64,000 nt of DNA from a virus. The notes under the pieces were generated by a model. That model had not been told where the DNA came from. It was given only the letters and a program-made list of their open reading frames with translations, and did no database searches. Every line of letters begins with the position of its first letter. The first letter of the stretch is position 1. Location: IMG/VR virus record IMGVR_UViG_3300042890_006148, positions 1 through 64,000 of that record. One strand, 5' to 3'. Made by a program: the position numbers and the translations under genes. Shown here in pieces: positions 54,801 through 62,542 of the stretch.

Positions 54801-55085
54801 TTTCTTACGTCTGCCATCTTCTGTTTTACTCTTATCAAAACGATCTTCACAGGTATACACTTCAATACCAATGATAGGTTTAATAGGTTCAAAACTGCCT
54901 TGCATACGACAAGCTTCAACAAATTCAACAGCACCACCCATTTTTCCGTGGTCTGTAATTGCTGTGGCTCTGAAACCCATCTCACGAGCTTTTAATGCGT
55001 ATTTAGCTGGTGTGGGTAATGCATCTTGAATAGAAAAATGCGTATGGGCGTGTAAATGAACGAAATCTTTATTAGAACTACACAT
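51840..55085 (-). CDS. dnaE: DNA polymerase III alpha subunit (DnaE-type)
   Basis: A 1,081-residue C-family polymerase. ATG 55085 has AAGAGG six bases upstream. The PHP domain keeps all expected metal ligands: His12, His14, Asp21, His46, Glu75, His98, Cys149, Asp216 and His218, so it is probably an active 3'-5' exonuclease. The palm has GSGVGSLVNF, then PDVDTDIDDSRR (catalytic Asp pair) and KYDFLGLAAFH with the third Asp. Helix-hairpin-helix-like and OB-fold segments follow near the C-terminus (PLSAIKGVGARAID). The end is shorter than in E. coli DnaE and lacks a clear tau-binding domain. It is the replicative polymerase and would use the phage clamp and loader. Confidence 0.95.
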   Translation of the reverse strand: MCSSNKDFVHLHAHTHFSIQDALPTPAKYALKAREMGFRATAITDHGKMGGAVEFVEACRMQGSFEPIKPIIGIEVYTCEDRFDKSKTEDGRRKKLNHLTLLAQNETGYKNLLSLSALGNDPDAFHYSPRVDWGCIEKHSEGVIALSGCLASELNQSLMREDVDLANRVINRFKNVFQDRYFVELQHHGIDEQAHNMPFLLDLANKYDIPVVASNDVHYLDKLDWKIHDVLIQMRDQRDSRTDKKNGKKEAYGSHQFYLKPYDEMHKVFGSSVPEALKNSVLISEMVEDFFKLDVPHLLPAARIPKDNQEFNNFWKSKLPHHKANEAYLAFLCISGLRQANLFSNNYLARLDSELRQIWYMGVTDYFLIQRELVEFMKHKDIHFGIRGSGVGSLVNFCLEVCNVDPVRWNLMFERFLNPGRGTQYKVDISEFPASQFINEYGDMDQIPYSKKLRKITQQWLEFFPENRKYEPEIEKELWVLENQGLSSYIYNLAKMGIKAKKNDSQLWTAHILEITKEMPSDGLVISKVAALPDVDTDIDDSRRSEVIDWTKERFGDDHVAQIGTWGKYAAKNSVVGCLKSSTRFQDTYPNDFHNQALKISACISKKPGTTIEETIQENEEFKHYYNQWQEELDSAIQLVGTYSNFGVHASGVLVSSEPIYLNAPIENSKGNLCSAYDMKNVERVGLVKYDFLGLAAFHQVALCLEHIKRLHNKEIDFKKINLDDAKIFKNIYARGKTASVFQFASKGMQQSLRDVNASNVEDLIAVAALYRPGPMDYIPQYAEGKRHPELIKYAHPIIEKHLSVTYGIMVYQEQAMFLARDMAGFTWQQVDKLRKAISKKSGKDFDDVCNLFATKSKERGIPEPVIDEVLALMAKFGGYAFNRSHACSYALLSYYTAYLRNYYPSEWLAACIQIDRLDEDKLAVLLKECSMDRITVKPANVNESGVETTVNKKGEILLPLSAIKGVGARAIDIVQHQPYEDCKDLAYRARPNRGMVAFLAEHDALSCLPDTMQFEVVEDFLEYWDNIVAERNKEEKNSLRMQKLAEKNSVSYDDIINNKERKTKSTSSSVKTLLSDGLFD

Positions 55086-55135
55086 ATAATGCCTCTTTTG
55101 CAAGCGCCATCAAAGATAGTCATTCACTTGCTGAT

Positions 55136-55933
55136 TTAGAGAATTGCTTTATTGCGACTCGAATAAAGTTTACCATTTTTTTCGTGGTAATGCCTTGGTT
55201 CTAAATTAAGAATTAGATTTTTATCAATCATCTTTAATGCTTTTGGACGAGTGCGCAAAGGCAATCTGTCAAACTCCAATAGTCTATAAGAATTAGAAAT
55301 TTGTTTACAGATAATGTAAGAATAATTTTTCTGGATGAGTTTGAGTTTCTTGTACTCTTGCACTTGTTCATTTGTAAGGGATAATTTTGTCTTCTTAAGG
55401 GTTTTATCTATTACTTCGTGATTTTGCCTTGAAGATATATATTTGCAGCTTTTTATGGCATTTCTCACTGTAGATTCACTTTGCCCAGTGTAGATAGAAA
55501 TAGTTTCTATAGCTACTGGTCTTTCATCTTCATATCTAGCAGCAAAAATACAAATCAAAAGTTCTTTGACATATTTAGAGCTTTGACTTTGAAGAGCCGA
55601 TAATGGGACAGCTACAGGTTTTGATCTTGTGATTTCGGGCTTTAAGCGATTAATAATTTTGTTGATAGAAAATAAACAGACACTCTTTTTGCCAAATTTA
55701 CCGTGAGGAGCTGTCCAATAAAGATCTGTTCCTTTTTTGATTTTGTCATAAACAAAAGTAGAGGAATACTGAAATACAATTTTAGCTATGTTAATGATTT
55801 CTTCGATAGGAACAATACCTGAATTATTCTCATCAACCAATTTAGAGATAGCCCAAAGAATATAAACATCCACTTCGTTGTGTTTTAAAACTTGAGCTAT
55901 AACTTCAGGATTCAGGATAATCGTTTTGGACAT
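55136..55933 (-). CDS. putative helix-turn-helix DNA-binding protein
   Basis: A 265-residue basic protein. Residues about 145-165 (IETISIYTGQSESTVRNAIKSC) form a helix-turn-helix, with a second, weaker one in the first 60 residues. The remainder is rich in Lys and Ile with a C-terminal basic segment (LPLRTRPKALKMIDKNLILN...). It could bind the origin or regulate the replication operon; a Rep-like initiator is possible, but no conserved motif supports it. It overlaps the small gene upstream by 29 bases. Confidence 0.5.
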   Translation of the reverse strand: MSKTIILNPEVIAQVLKHNEVDVYILWAISKLVDENNSGIVPIEEIINIAKIVFQYSSTFVYDKIKKGTDLYWTAPHGKFGKKSVCLFSINKIINRLKPEITRSKPVAVPLSALQSQSSKYVKELLICIFAARYEDERPVAIETISIYTGQSESTVRNAIKSCKYISSRQNHEVIDKTLKKTKLSLTNEQVQEYKKLKLIQKNYSYIICKQISNSYRLLEFDRLPLRTRPKALKMIDKNLILNLEPRHYHEKNGKLYSSRNKAIL

Positions 55934-56150
55934 TATTAGCTAGATCTTCTAAAATTTTATTTGAACCAGACCAGAAAATATACTTGTAAACATCTTCTTC
56001 AGTATATCCTGGATTTTCAGCCAACATTAGCTGATGAATAAAATAGATTTTATTAGCTAAATGCCCATTAACAAGAATGTTCACTGGAATTTCATCAGGA
56101 GCATCATTAAAAGTTTGTTTTAGTTTTTCAATAATTTCAATGCTGTTCAT
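55905..56150 (-). CDS. small unknown protein
   Basis: The protein has 81 residues and is not recognised. It is helical and acidic, beginning MNSIEIIEKLKQTF (like the first residues of the primase core protein) and with a GHLANKIYFIHQLML segment and a YKYIFW stretch. It overlaps the downstream gene by 29 bases and the upstream zinc-domain gene by 14, so it is translated as part of the replication operon. It may be a small helicase or primase partner. Confidence 0.5.
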   Translation of the reverse strand: MNSIEIIEKLKQTFNDAPDEIPVNILVNGHLANKIYFIHQLMLAENPGYTEEDVYKYIFWSGSNKILEDLANNVQNDYPES

Positions 56151-56769
56151 TTAGTTCTCCCATCTTTATTTTTGCACTCTTGATAAAATTTTTCCATAAG
56201 ATATTTAAATTCTTAAAGTTTTCTTTGTGTAAGTCTTCATCTATCTGCTTATAAACACTATCAGTCCAAGTGATGAATTCAGGATTATAATTATTAAGCC
56301 GTTCGTATTTTTTAATCTTTTCAGAAAAAGAAATTAAGAAATCTACCTCTGATAAACCGCCAGGATAATTACTAGCATTATTTTCTTTCTCTAGATATTT
56401 CTTGATTGTATTGCTTACTTCTCTCATAAGATATTTGACATCAAAATCAACAGTTTCGACATCAATTTTAGCAAATACAGAGAGTTTATGTATTGCTTCT
56501 ACAAAATTCAATCCTTCAACATCCTGAACAAGTTGAATTAAGTCTCCAGTAGCACCACAGCCAAAACAATTGTAGGTGTTAGTTTTGGTATTGACACCAA
56601 AAGAAGGGTTACCATCATCGTGATTTGGCATGGGACATCTTGTATTAGCCCAATCAGTATGTTTTGATATTATGAAGTCAGAATCATACTCAGACTCCAT
56701 AAACTCCATGATATCAATCGATTTTACTAAATTATCAATAAAATTACGTGTGATTGTAGCTTTATTCAT
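56137..56769 (-). CDS. DnaG-type primase zinc-binding (CHC2) domain protein
   Basis: The protein has 210 residues. The CHC2 module is intact: Cys45, His50, Cys68 and Cys71 in CPMPNHDD...YNCFGCGATGDLIQLVQ, followed by a LNFVEAIHKL helix as in DnaG. After it is a helical C-terminal part (about 100-200) that is not DnaG-like and could bind the TOPRIM core or helicase. The catalytic half is a separate gene at 46537. It overlaps the helicase gene by eight bases. Zinc domains of primases read template initiation sites, so this protein probably chooses priming sequences. Confidence 0.85.
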   Translation of the reverse strand: MNKATITRNFIDNLVKSIDIMEFMESEYDSDFIISKHTDWANTRCPMPNHDDGNPSFGVNTKTNTYNCFGCGATGDLIQLVQDVEGLNFVEAIHKLSVFAKIDVETVDFDVKYLMREVSNTIKKYLEKENNASNYPGGLSEVDFLISFSEKIKKYERLNNYNPEFITWTDSVYKQIDEDLHKENFKNLNILWKNFIKSAKIKMGELNEQH

Positions 56770-58411
56770 AAATCATCCAGTCTGGCACTGAAAGTTCTCT
56801 ATTATCATCAAGATTCAAAGGTACAAATTCTTCTTCATCTAGTTCAAGCACATTATCAACAACAGTGCCATCATTTGAAATAATAGTAGGTCGTCTTATA
56901 GGAGTTTTGCCATCTGGGCGATCTGTTTTGGGAACTTCCTTGACAACTGTATTACCAGTTGCAACACCGTGCAATGCTAATATCTGTTGTTGCTCTTCTT
57001 CATCTAATTCAGTGACTTTGTTATATTCTCTGTTCATACGAATAGGAAATGGATTAAACCAAGCATCACGCATTTTTACAGGATGAAGAATGCAATATCC
57101 GTGCTCACGATTAGGTTCCATGGCAATAGCATAGGTACAAAGGTGCATAAGGTTTTGACCTCCAGATGCTGCAGCCTGATCATAAGACATGAATTTCTTC
57201 TCATCTTTAGACTTACGAGAATCTCTAATTGTATCCCGATTAATCTGTTGAGCAGTAAGCACTGGAATGTTATATCTTTTAGCTAGTAAGAATAATCCCT
57301 TAACTGCTTGAGATTGATTTTCCCAATCTTTTGCTCCATTAACTGCCTTACGTACAGTCATATTTCCGATATAGTCAACAACAAGAAGATCTGGCTTGCC
57401 TTTAGTGTTAATCAACTCTCTAATTTTCTGATCAATATACTCTGGCGTAGGATCTTCCATATTGACATCATATTCAAAATATGGACCATTCTCTTGTGTT
57501 TTTAATCCATCATAAATTGTCTTCATTTCATCAGGAGAAAGATCTGTGCCTTTGATTTGATCATAAGGAATTTCGAAATTTAATGAAACATGGCGAAGCA
57601 AACAAAGCCAAGAGTTCATTTCAAAAGAGAGATACAAAACTTTCTTCTTGCCAACTTTATTAGCATGAAGAGCAGAGTTTAAGAGCATTACACTCTTACC
57701 ACCAGAAGAAGGAGCTAGAAAAACAATAATTTGTCCAGGCATCCATCCAAAAGTTTTAGAGTCAATGTTGCTTATCCCACACTCAATACCTTTAAATAAT
57801 TCAGGCTGTGTAAGACGCTTTTCATATTCTTTCTTGAAAAAATCAGCGCTATTAGAAACATCAAAGTTCTGAATCTCTGAAAATTTTTCAGAAAGTTCAT
57901 CTTGTATATCATCAAGATCTTTTTGAATAGCTTCTACAGTTTTAGAAAGATCGCCATTAGCAAGAAAAGAATTGGAAGATTCAAAAGTTTTAGTAAGTGT
58001 ACGCAGACCCTTATTTTTCTTTAATAAACTAGTAACCTCATGAAAATCATTCTCATCAAAATCAAAATTCTCAATCTCATCCCATAAAGAAATATATTTT
58101 CTACGAGTGTAATCTTTAATATTGCTTTCATTTAAAGAAGATTCAAGAACAAAGCCAGTGAGCAAACTTCCACCACTTCTTTCCCAGTACTTCATTATAA
58201 AATCGTACATTTTCTGGGTGTAAGAAGAAGTGTCGCTAGGCTCTATGTGAACGAAATGATCTTTTGTAATTTGACGTGCAAGAGCCTTATCCATACACTT
58301 TGTACTTTTAGTGATGGATGATAAAAACATAATTTCTAATGAACGTTGATCTAATTTCATCTTGCGTAAGGCAACCTTATCGTAATACAACTGCGAAGTA
58401 AAGAATTCCAT
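56762..58411 (-). CDS. DnaB-like replicative helicase
   Basis: The protein has 549 residues. The N-terminal region is about 210 residues and helical. The RecA-like core begins near 210 with GISNIDSKTFGWMPGQ, Walker A APSSGGKS at 233-240, LSFEMNSW, Walker B LLVVDYIGN, an LTAQQINRD motif and an arginine-finger region. It unwinds DNA at the fork. The start used has AGGA upstream and overlaps the loader gene by 55 bases; an alternative ATG at 58360 would overlap the loader stop by four bases and remove 17 residues. The order loader-helicase-primase zinc domain is typical. Confidence 0.92.
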   Translation of the reverse strand: MEFFTSQLYYDKVALRKMKLDQRSLEIMFLSSITKSTKCMDKALARQITKDHFVHIEPSDTSSYTQKMYDFIMKYWERSGGSLLTGFVLESSLNESNIKDYTRRKYISLWDEIENFDFDENDFHEVTSLLKKNKGLRTLTKTFESSNSFLANGDLSKTVEAIQKDLDDIQDELSEKFSEIQNFDVSNSADFFKKEYEKRLTQPELFKGIECGISNIDSKTFGWMPGQIIVFLAPSSGGKSVMLLNSALHANKVGKKKVLYLSFEMNSWLCLLRHVSLNFEIPYDQIKGTDLSPDEMKTIYDGLKTQENGPYFEYDVNMEDPTPEYIDQKIRELINTKGKPDLLVVDYIGNMTVRKAVNGAKDWENQSQAVKGLFLLAKRYNIPVLTAQQINRDTIRDSRKSKDEKKFMSYDQAAASGGQNLMHLCTYAIAMEPNREHGYCILHPVKMRDAWFNPFPIRMNREYNKVTELDEEEQQQILALHGVATGNTVVKEVPKTDRPDGKTPIRRPTIISNDGTVVDNVLELDEEEFVPLNLDDNRELSVPDWMIYE

Positions 58412-59154
58412 CCTGATCCTGTTGAGATGTTTGAAGTTCCATACGTCAATAAAATAAAAGGTTTACCAGAATTTACTCTCGATTTTGATAGTCTATCCAA
58501 ATTTTGTGGGAATTGAGGGTGGGTTTGCTTGTATTGTTCAATACCATCAATAACGATAAAATCAAGATTTTTGAATTCTTCGTTCATCTTGTCAAATTCA
58601 TCTTTTTTATCAAAATCACTTAAGATGCTTATAATTTCAGTCCAATCATAATACTTGGAAGACAAGCCTTTTTTGATAGCAGATTGAACTAAAACAGCAC
58701 CTATGAATGTTTTGCCACTACCATTCTTGCCATCAAAAATAATTGAAGTAAGTGGTGTCCTGATGTTTCCGGTATGACGAATATTTGGAGGATCATTATT
58801 GACAATATCAATCAAAAACTTCTCAAAATACTTTAGTAAAAGTAATACTCGTTCACTAGTTTTAGATTCTTGGCCAAGATCTCTTCCATGAGCGTCTGCA
58901 CGAATGTTCCAATCATCCAAGCTTTTACCAATATAAACTCTTGGAACATTGGCCTTGACATATAATTCTCGGAGAAATTTTTCTTTCTCACAAGAACACA
59001 TTACAGATTTACCCTTGTAATTTGTAGTGTAACCAAAATAATCACAAAGAGCACAGCCAATACCTTTATTCATTCTAAGGTTTCTAGCGCTATTTTGTAA
59101 GTTTTCTTTTAAATCATTTAGACCCAATATATCTTCAAAATTAGGTTCAGCCAT
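58357..59154 (-). CDS. DnaC-like helicase loader ATPase
   Basis: The protein has 265 residues. An N-terminal zinc site (Cys34, Cys37, Cys53, Cys55 in GCALCDYFGYTT...MCSC) precedes an AAA+ domain with Walker A GKNGSGKT at 142-149 and Walker B FIVIDGIEQ (Asp203). The LTYGTSNIS segment near 240 is a sensor. The layout is like DnaC/DnaI-type loaders. It should place the helicase on single-stranded DNA. It overlaps the AAA+ gene upstream (TAATG) and the helicase gene downstream. Confidence 0.82.
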   Translation of the reverse strand: MAEPNFEDILGLNDLKENLQNSARNLRMNKGIGCALCDYFGYTTNYKGKSVMCSCEKEKFLRELYVKANVPRVYIGKSLDDWNIRADAHGRDLGQESKTSERVLLLLKYFEKFLIDIVNNDPPNIRHTGNIRTPLTSIIFDGKNGSGKTFIGAVLVQSAIKKGLSSKYYDWTEIISILSDFDKKDEFDKMNEEFKNLDFIVIDGIEQYKQTHPQFPQNLDRLSKSRVNSGKPFILLTYGTSNISTGSGWNSLLRSCITIRLPYAR

Positions 59155-60758
59155 TACAAATCATCCTCGTTCCCATTGTATCTCTTAATTTCAGAATTGC
59201 TACTGGATGCATTTCGTGCTCTTTCACTAGCCCAAGATCTCAAGTATTGTATCTCTTCTTTCATCAATTTAGAAATGGGAACGGAATCTTTAATTGCGTC
59301 TGCTATATCGGATGTAATAATTTCTCTTTTGTTATCACTAAATGCTTCATATAATGCTGCTTCTATGGCTGCTTCGATTTCAGCTCCAGTAAAACTTTCA
59401 GATAAATCTGCTAATAATTCCAAATTAAAATTCTTAGGATTTCTGTTTCTTTTTTCAAGGTGGATTTTAAATATAGTTTTTCTTTCCAGTAATTTAGGAA
59501 GATCTACAAAGAAAATCTCATCAAATCTACCTTTTCTTAATAATTCTGGCGGTAAGGAAGAAACATCATTGGCAGTAGCAACAACAAATACTGGAGATTT
59601 TCTATCCTGCATCCATGTGAGCCAAGAACCCAAAACTCTTGAAGTTGTACCGCCATCAGTTGTGCTAGATGCTTTTGATCCAGACATACCCTTATCAATT
59701 TCATCACACCAAAGAATACAGGGGGCAACAGATTCAGCCACTTTGAAAACCTGTCGCATATTTTGTTCAGAACTTCCAACAAGACCAGAAAATACTTTGC
59801 CCATATCAAGTCTTAATAAGGGGAAATTCCAGAATGATGATATTGCTTTGGCGAATAATGATTTGCCAGCACCTTGAATACCTACAAGTAATATGCCTTT
59901 AGGATTTGCTGGCAATCCATAGTCCAATGCTTCTAATGAAAAAGCATCTTTACGTTTTTCAAGCCAAGATTTTAAACCTGACAAACCACCAATACTATTC
60001 ATATCAGTGGGATCATCAATCCAATCTAATAAACCTGACTTACGGATAATATCTTTCTTTTGTTGGATAATTGATTCTGGTAATAAAGAAGTGTGCTTGA
60101 TCATACAATATGTACAAACTTGCTCACATTCAGATATGGTCAAACCTCTGAAACAATTGACTACATTGTCTAATTCTTCTTTGATGTATGATGTTTGAAA
60201 TTTAGCAGCAAGGTCAGGTCTTTTAGATGCTTTTTCTAAAAGATATGTAATTTTTTCTGTTATTTCATCTTTACTAGGAAGTGGGAAATCAATTACAGGA
60301 ACAGACTTTTCTAGATCTGTTGGTAATTCTAGTATTGAAGAAAGAATAATTATTGCTTTGTTCTCTGTGGAAAAATCAAAGCTTAAGTTTTTCAATTGGC
60401 GGACAACTTTTATTTCAACTTGTCCACGATAGTTTCCAGAACCAAAAAATTTGTTGTAATCTTTAAGTACCAGTATACAAAATTTATTCTTTGGTACTAT
60501 AAGTTTTTTGAACCAGCCCAATACTTCTTCTTGATCTAGTACACAATCAGAAGCTTTTGCGGGTAAAAATTCTGGGAAAGTTGAATGAAGTCCAGAAACA
60601 ATATCCCATTTTACGAGATCCCAAGAAGTATCAGCTTTGGAACATAAATTTTCCAAAGCTGATATTACTCTATTTTCTTCTTGAGATACTAAATATAAGA
60701 CAGTTCTTTTAGATCTTATTAGCAGCTCAATTTCATCTATTGTTTGATTGCTGTCCAT
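59154..60758 (-). CDS. Ycf46-like AAA+ ATPase
   Basis: The protein has 534 residues. The N-terminal half (IDEIELLIRSKRTVLYLVSQEENRVISAL and a VLVLKDYNKFF strand) is like the Ycf46 family, and the C-terminal AAA+ has Walker A GIQGAGKS at 293-300, Walker B LWCDEIDK (Asp352-Glu353), FVVATANDVS sensor 1, and a GRFDEIFFVDLP arginine-finger region with a lid (FTGAEIEAAIEAAL). Such proteins act as protein-remodelling ATPases; the role in phages is unknown. It is tightly linked to the helicase loader gene and may remodel replication or repair complexes. Confidence 0.85.
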   Translation of the reverse strand: MDSNQTIDEIELLIRSKRTVLYLVSQEENRVISALENLCSKADTSWDLVKWDIVSGLHSTFPEFLPAKASDCVLDQEEVLGWFKKLIVPKNKFCILVLKDYNKFFGSGNYRGQVEIKVVRQLKNLSFDFSTENKAIIILSSILELPTDLEKSVPVIDFPLPSKDEITEKITYLLEKASKRPDLAAKFQTSYIKEELDNVVNCFRGLTISECEQVCTYCMIKHTSLLPESIIQQKKDIIRKSGLLDWIDDPTDMNSIGGLSGLKSWLEKRKDAFSLEALDYGLPANPKGILLVGIQGAGKSLFAKAISSFWNFPLLRLDMGKVFSGLVGSSEQNMRQVFKVAESVAPCILWCDEIDKGMSGSKASSTTDGGTTSRVLGSWLTWMQDRKSPVFVVATANDVSSLPPELLRKGRFDEIFFVDLPKLLERKTIFKIHLEKRNRNPKNFNLELLADLSESFTGAEIEAAIEAALYEAFSDNKREIITSDIADAIKDSVPISKLMKEEIQYLRSWASERARNASSSNSEIKRYNGNEDDL

Positions 60759-61575
60759 TTATAAACTTATCGAATTGAAATCTTGGATTACCTGGATAAT
60801 CTTCATCTCTCCACCAGGTTTCTTCCTTGTATTTAGCAGTGTATTTAATAAAAATTTCACGCCAATCAAGCATTTCAAATTCAGGAAGATATGGTGATCT
60901 AGAAACAGATTTTTGGAAAGTATCAGCAATCAGTTTCTTTTCTTCAGCATTACCTTTAGAGAGTGTCAAGAAAAGTTGATTCAAGCCAGAGGTAAAATCT
61001 TCTTTGCTAATATTTTGTGTATTAGCGTAGTAAGAGCAAACAATAGGAATTCCAAACTTTGAAAACAATTCTTTGGACCTACCAAGCTTTGCCAAATTCT
61101 TTACTTCATCATAGATATCAATAAGAGGAGTGGTACTACTTGTGTTGATTATGTCTTGATAATAACGATTCAAATAGTGAGGAAATTCCATAAGTAAGAA
61201 ATGTCCTGACCTTTGCATAATCACAGTCTTGTTTGTGAAGCACCAATCAATAAATTTCTTGGTCCATTCATTCTTGTCTAACTTATTGTCTTCCATAAAA
61301 TCAGCAATTATGTTGATGATTTTATTGTCAGATGTGTAAGTGACTCGATAGACCCCATCAAATGCTTTCTTGTATTCATTTAAAAAATAGTCAGTGAAGT
61401 GCTTGGCAGTCCAATCCTTAAGATCTTCAGGTGCTTCTTTGAGTGTCTTAACTACAGGCTTTTTACGCTGACGTTTATTAGCTTGAAATGGGTTGACCAA
61501 TTCAGATTGTAGAGGAACGTGTTGCATATAAATACCTTTTACGAAATCATAAGTGGGATCTTTTACTGTTTTCAT
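60733..61575 (-). CDS. unknown replication-region protein
   Basis: The protein has 280 residues and is not recognised. It begins with a basic stretch (ANKRQRKKPVVKTLK) and continues as a helical, aromatic-rich protein (TAKHFTDYFLNEYKKAFDGVYRVTYTSDNKIINIIADFMEDNK), with a CFTNKTVIMQRSGHFLLMEFPHYLNRYY segment and a C-terminal YKEETWWRDEDYPGNPRFQFDKF. It overlaps the split SbcC C-terminal gene upstream by four bases and the AAA+ gene by 26. The position suggests work with repair or replication proteins. Confidence 0.5.
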   Translation of the reverse strand: MKTVKDPTYDFVKGIYMQHVPLQSELVNPFQANKRQRKKPVVKTLKEAPEDLKDWTAKHFTDYFLNEYKKAFDGVYRVTYTSDNKIINIIADFMEDNKLDKNEWTKKFIDWCFTNKTVIMQRSGHFLLMEFPHYLNRYYQDIINTSSTTPLIDIYDEVKNLAKLGRSKELFSKFGIPIVCSYYANTQNISKEDFTSGLNQLFLTLSKGNAEEKKLIADTFQKSVSRSPYLPEFEMLDWREIFIKYTAKYKEETWWRDEDYPGNPRFQFDKFINGQQSNNR

Positions 61576-62285
61576 TTTTTTGCGCTTATAGCCAAACTTT
61601 GCATTTCAAGGATATCATCTCTAGATGCAAGTTTGATCTTAGCAATACCATCCTCTTTATAAACAAGATAATTCTGTGCAGAAATTTGAGAAAAACTTTC
61701 AGCAGAATGGGTAATTAATATCACTTGCAATCCTAATTCGGCAATATATCTGTCTAAAAATATGAGCAATTGTCCCATTATTCCATCTTTAGAAACAGCA
61801 GAGAATGCTTCATCAAGTACGTAAACACTATCATAGTTGTTGTAGGTTCCAAATGCAAAACGCAAGAGGACACTAACAATCTCCATCAAGCCTCCACCAT
61901 TAGAACCCTTGATTGGGCGCTTAGATCTTTTGCCATCATGCAATTTCTCAACACAAGGTAAGATAGTAAATAGACCAGTGTTTTCGCCTTCTTTGCTACT
62001 TACTTCTTTCAATTCCAAAGAGAATACATAGTCTTCACCATACATTTCTTTTAATGCTGCGGTGACGATTTCTTCAATAGATGCAAGGGCTTGAACTCTA
62101 GTGTCAGCAGCTTTCATACGTAAAAATATCTGCCCCTTTTTATTATGATCTTTTTTAGTTTCAAGTTCTAGCAATTTAAGTTCTTGTTCTTCTAAAAGGG
62201 CTGCAAGGGCGTTTCTTTCAATTTCGAGTGCAATCAAGTTTCTTTCAATTTTGTTGCACTCTTTCTTGATTTCTAATAAGTCCAA
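61572..62285 (-). CDS. SbcC/Rad50-like C-terminal ATPase half
   Basis: The protein has 237 residues and starts TTG with AGGAG seven bases upstream. Residues 1-65 are coiled coil. The ATPase lobe follows: signature SNGGGLMEIV at 128-137, Walker B VYVLDEAF (Asp158-Glu159), and a switch His193 in LITHSAE. There is no Walker A, which in SbcC/Rad50 sits in the N-terminal lobe. It is therefore half of an ABC-type ATPase that must pair with another chain; the partial gene at 63522-64000 is the natural candidate. With SbcD it should process DNA ends and hairpins. Confidence 0.82.
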   Translation of the reverse strand: MDLLEIKKECNKIERNLIALEIERNALAALLEEQELKLLELETKKDHNKKGQIFLRMKAADTRVQALASIEEIVTAALKEMYGEDYVFSLELKEVSSKEGENTGLFTILPCVEKLHDGKRSKRPIKGSNGGGLMEIVSVLLRFAFGTYNNYDSVYVLDEAFSAVSKDGIMGQLLIFLDRYIAELGLQVILITHSAESFSQISAQNYLVYKEDGIAKIKLASRDDILEMQSLAISAKK

Positions 62286-62287
62286 GA

Positions 62288-62542
62288 TTATTCTCCTGTG
62301 AGCTCTTGGAGTTTCTCTTCAATTTCTTGAAGTTTAGCTTCTAATTCAGATTGTTTCGTAGCCATAAGTTTTTTAAGATCTTTTGGCTTACAACCAAACT
62401 TCTCTTCACAGGTATCTACAAGTGTTTGAAAGTCAACTTCTAAAGCATCAAGTTGTTCAGTCAAGGTTTGAACTCTGCCTTCTGCTTTACCTTTCTTGTT
62501 CTTGTATGATTCGATTTGATCTAAAATTTCTTGAGCGGTCAT
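62288..62542 (-). CDS. small coiled-coil protein of the SbcCD cluster
   Basis: The protein has 84 residues, nearly all coiled coil with heptad Leu/Ile spacing and two cysteines (Cys45 and Cys51, CEEKFGC) near the middle. It lies between the SbcD gene (four-base overlap) and the SbcC C-terminal half (two-base gap). It may form part of the coiled-coil arm or hook of a split SbcC. Confidence 0.6.
   Translation of the reverse strand: MTAQEILDQIESYKNKKGKAEGRVQTLTEQLDALEVDFQTLVDTCEEKFGCKPKDLKKLMATKQSELEAKLQEIEEKLQELTGE

Noticed and set aside
59176-59877. Open plus-strand frame of 233 codons
   Set aside because: It lies entirely antisense to the Ycf46-like AAA+ gene, has Leu/Ser-rich composition typical of reverse frames and has no ribosome-binding site.
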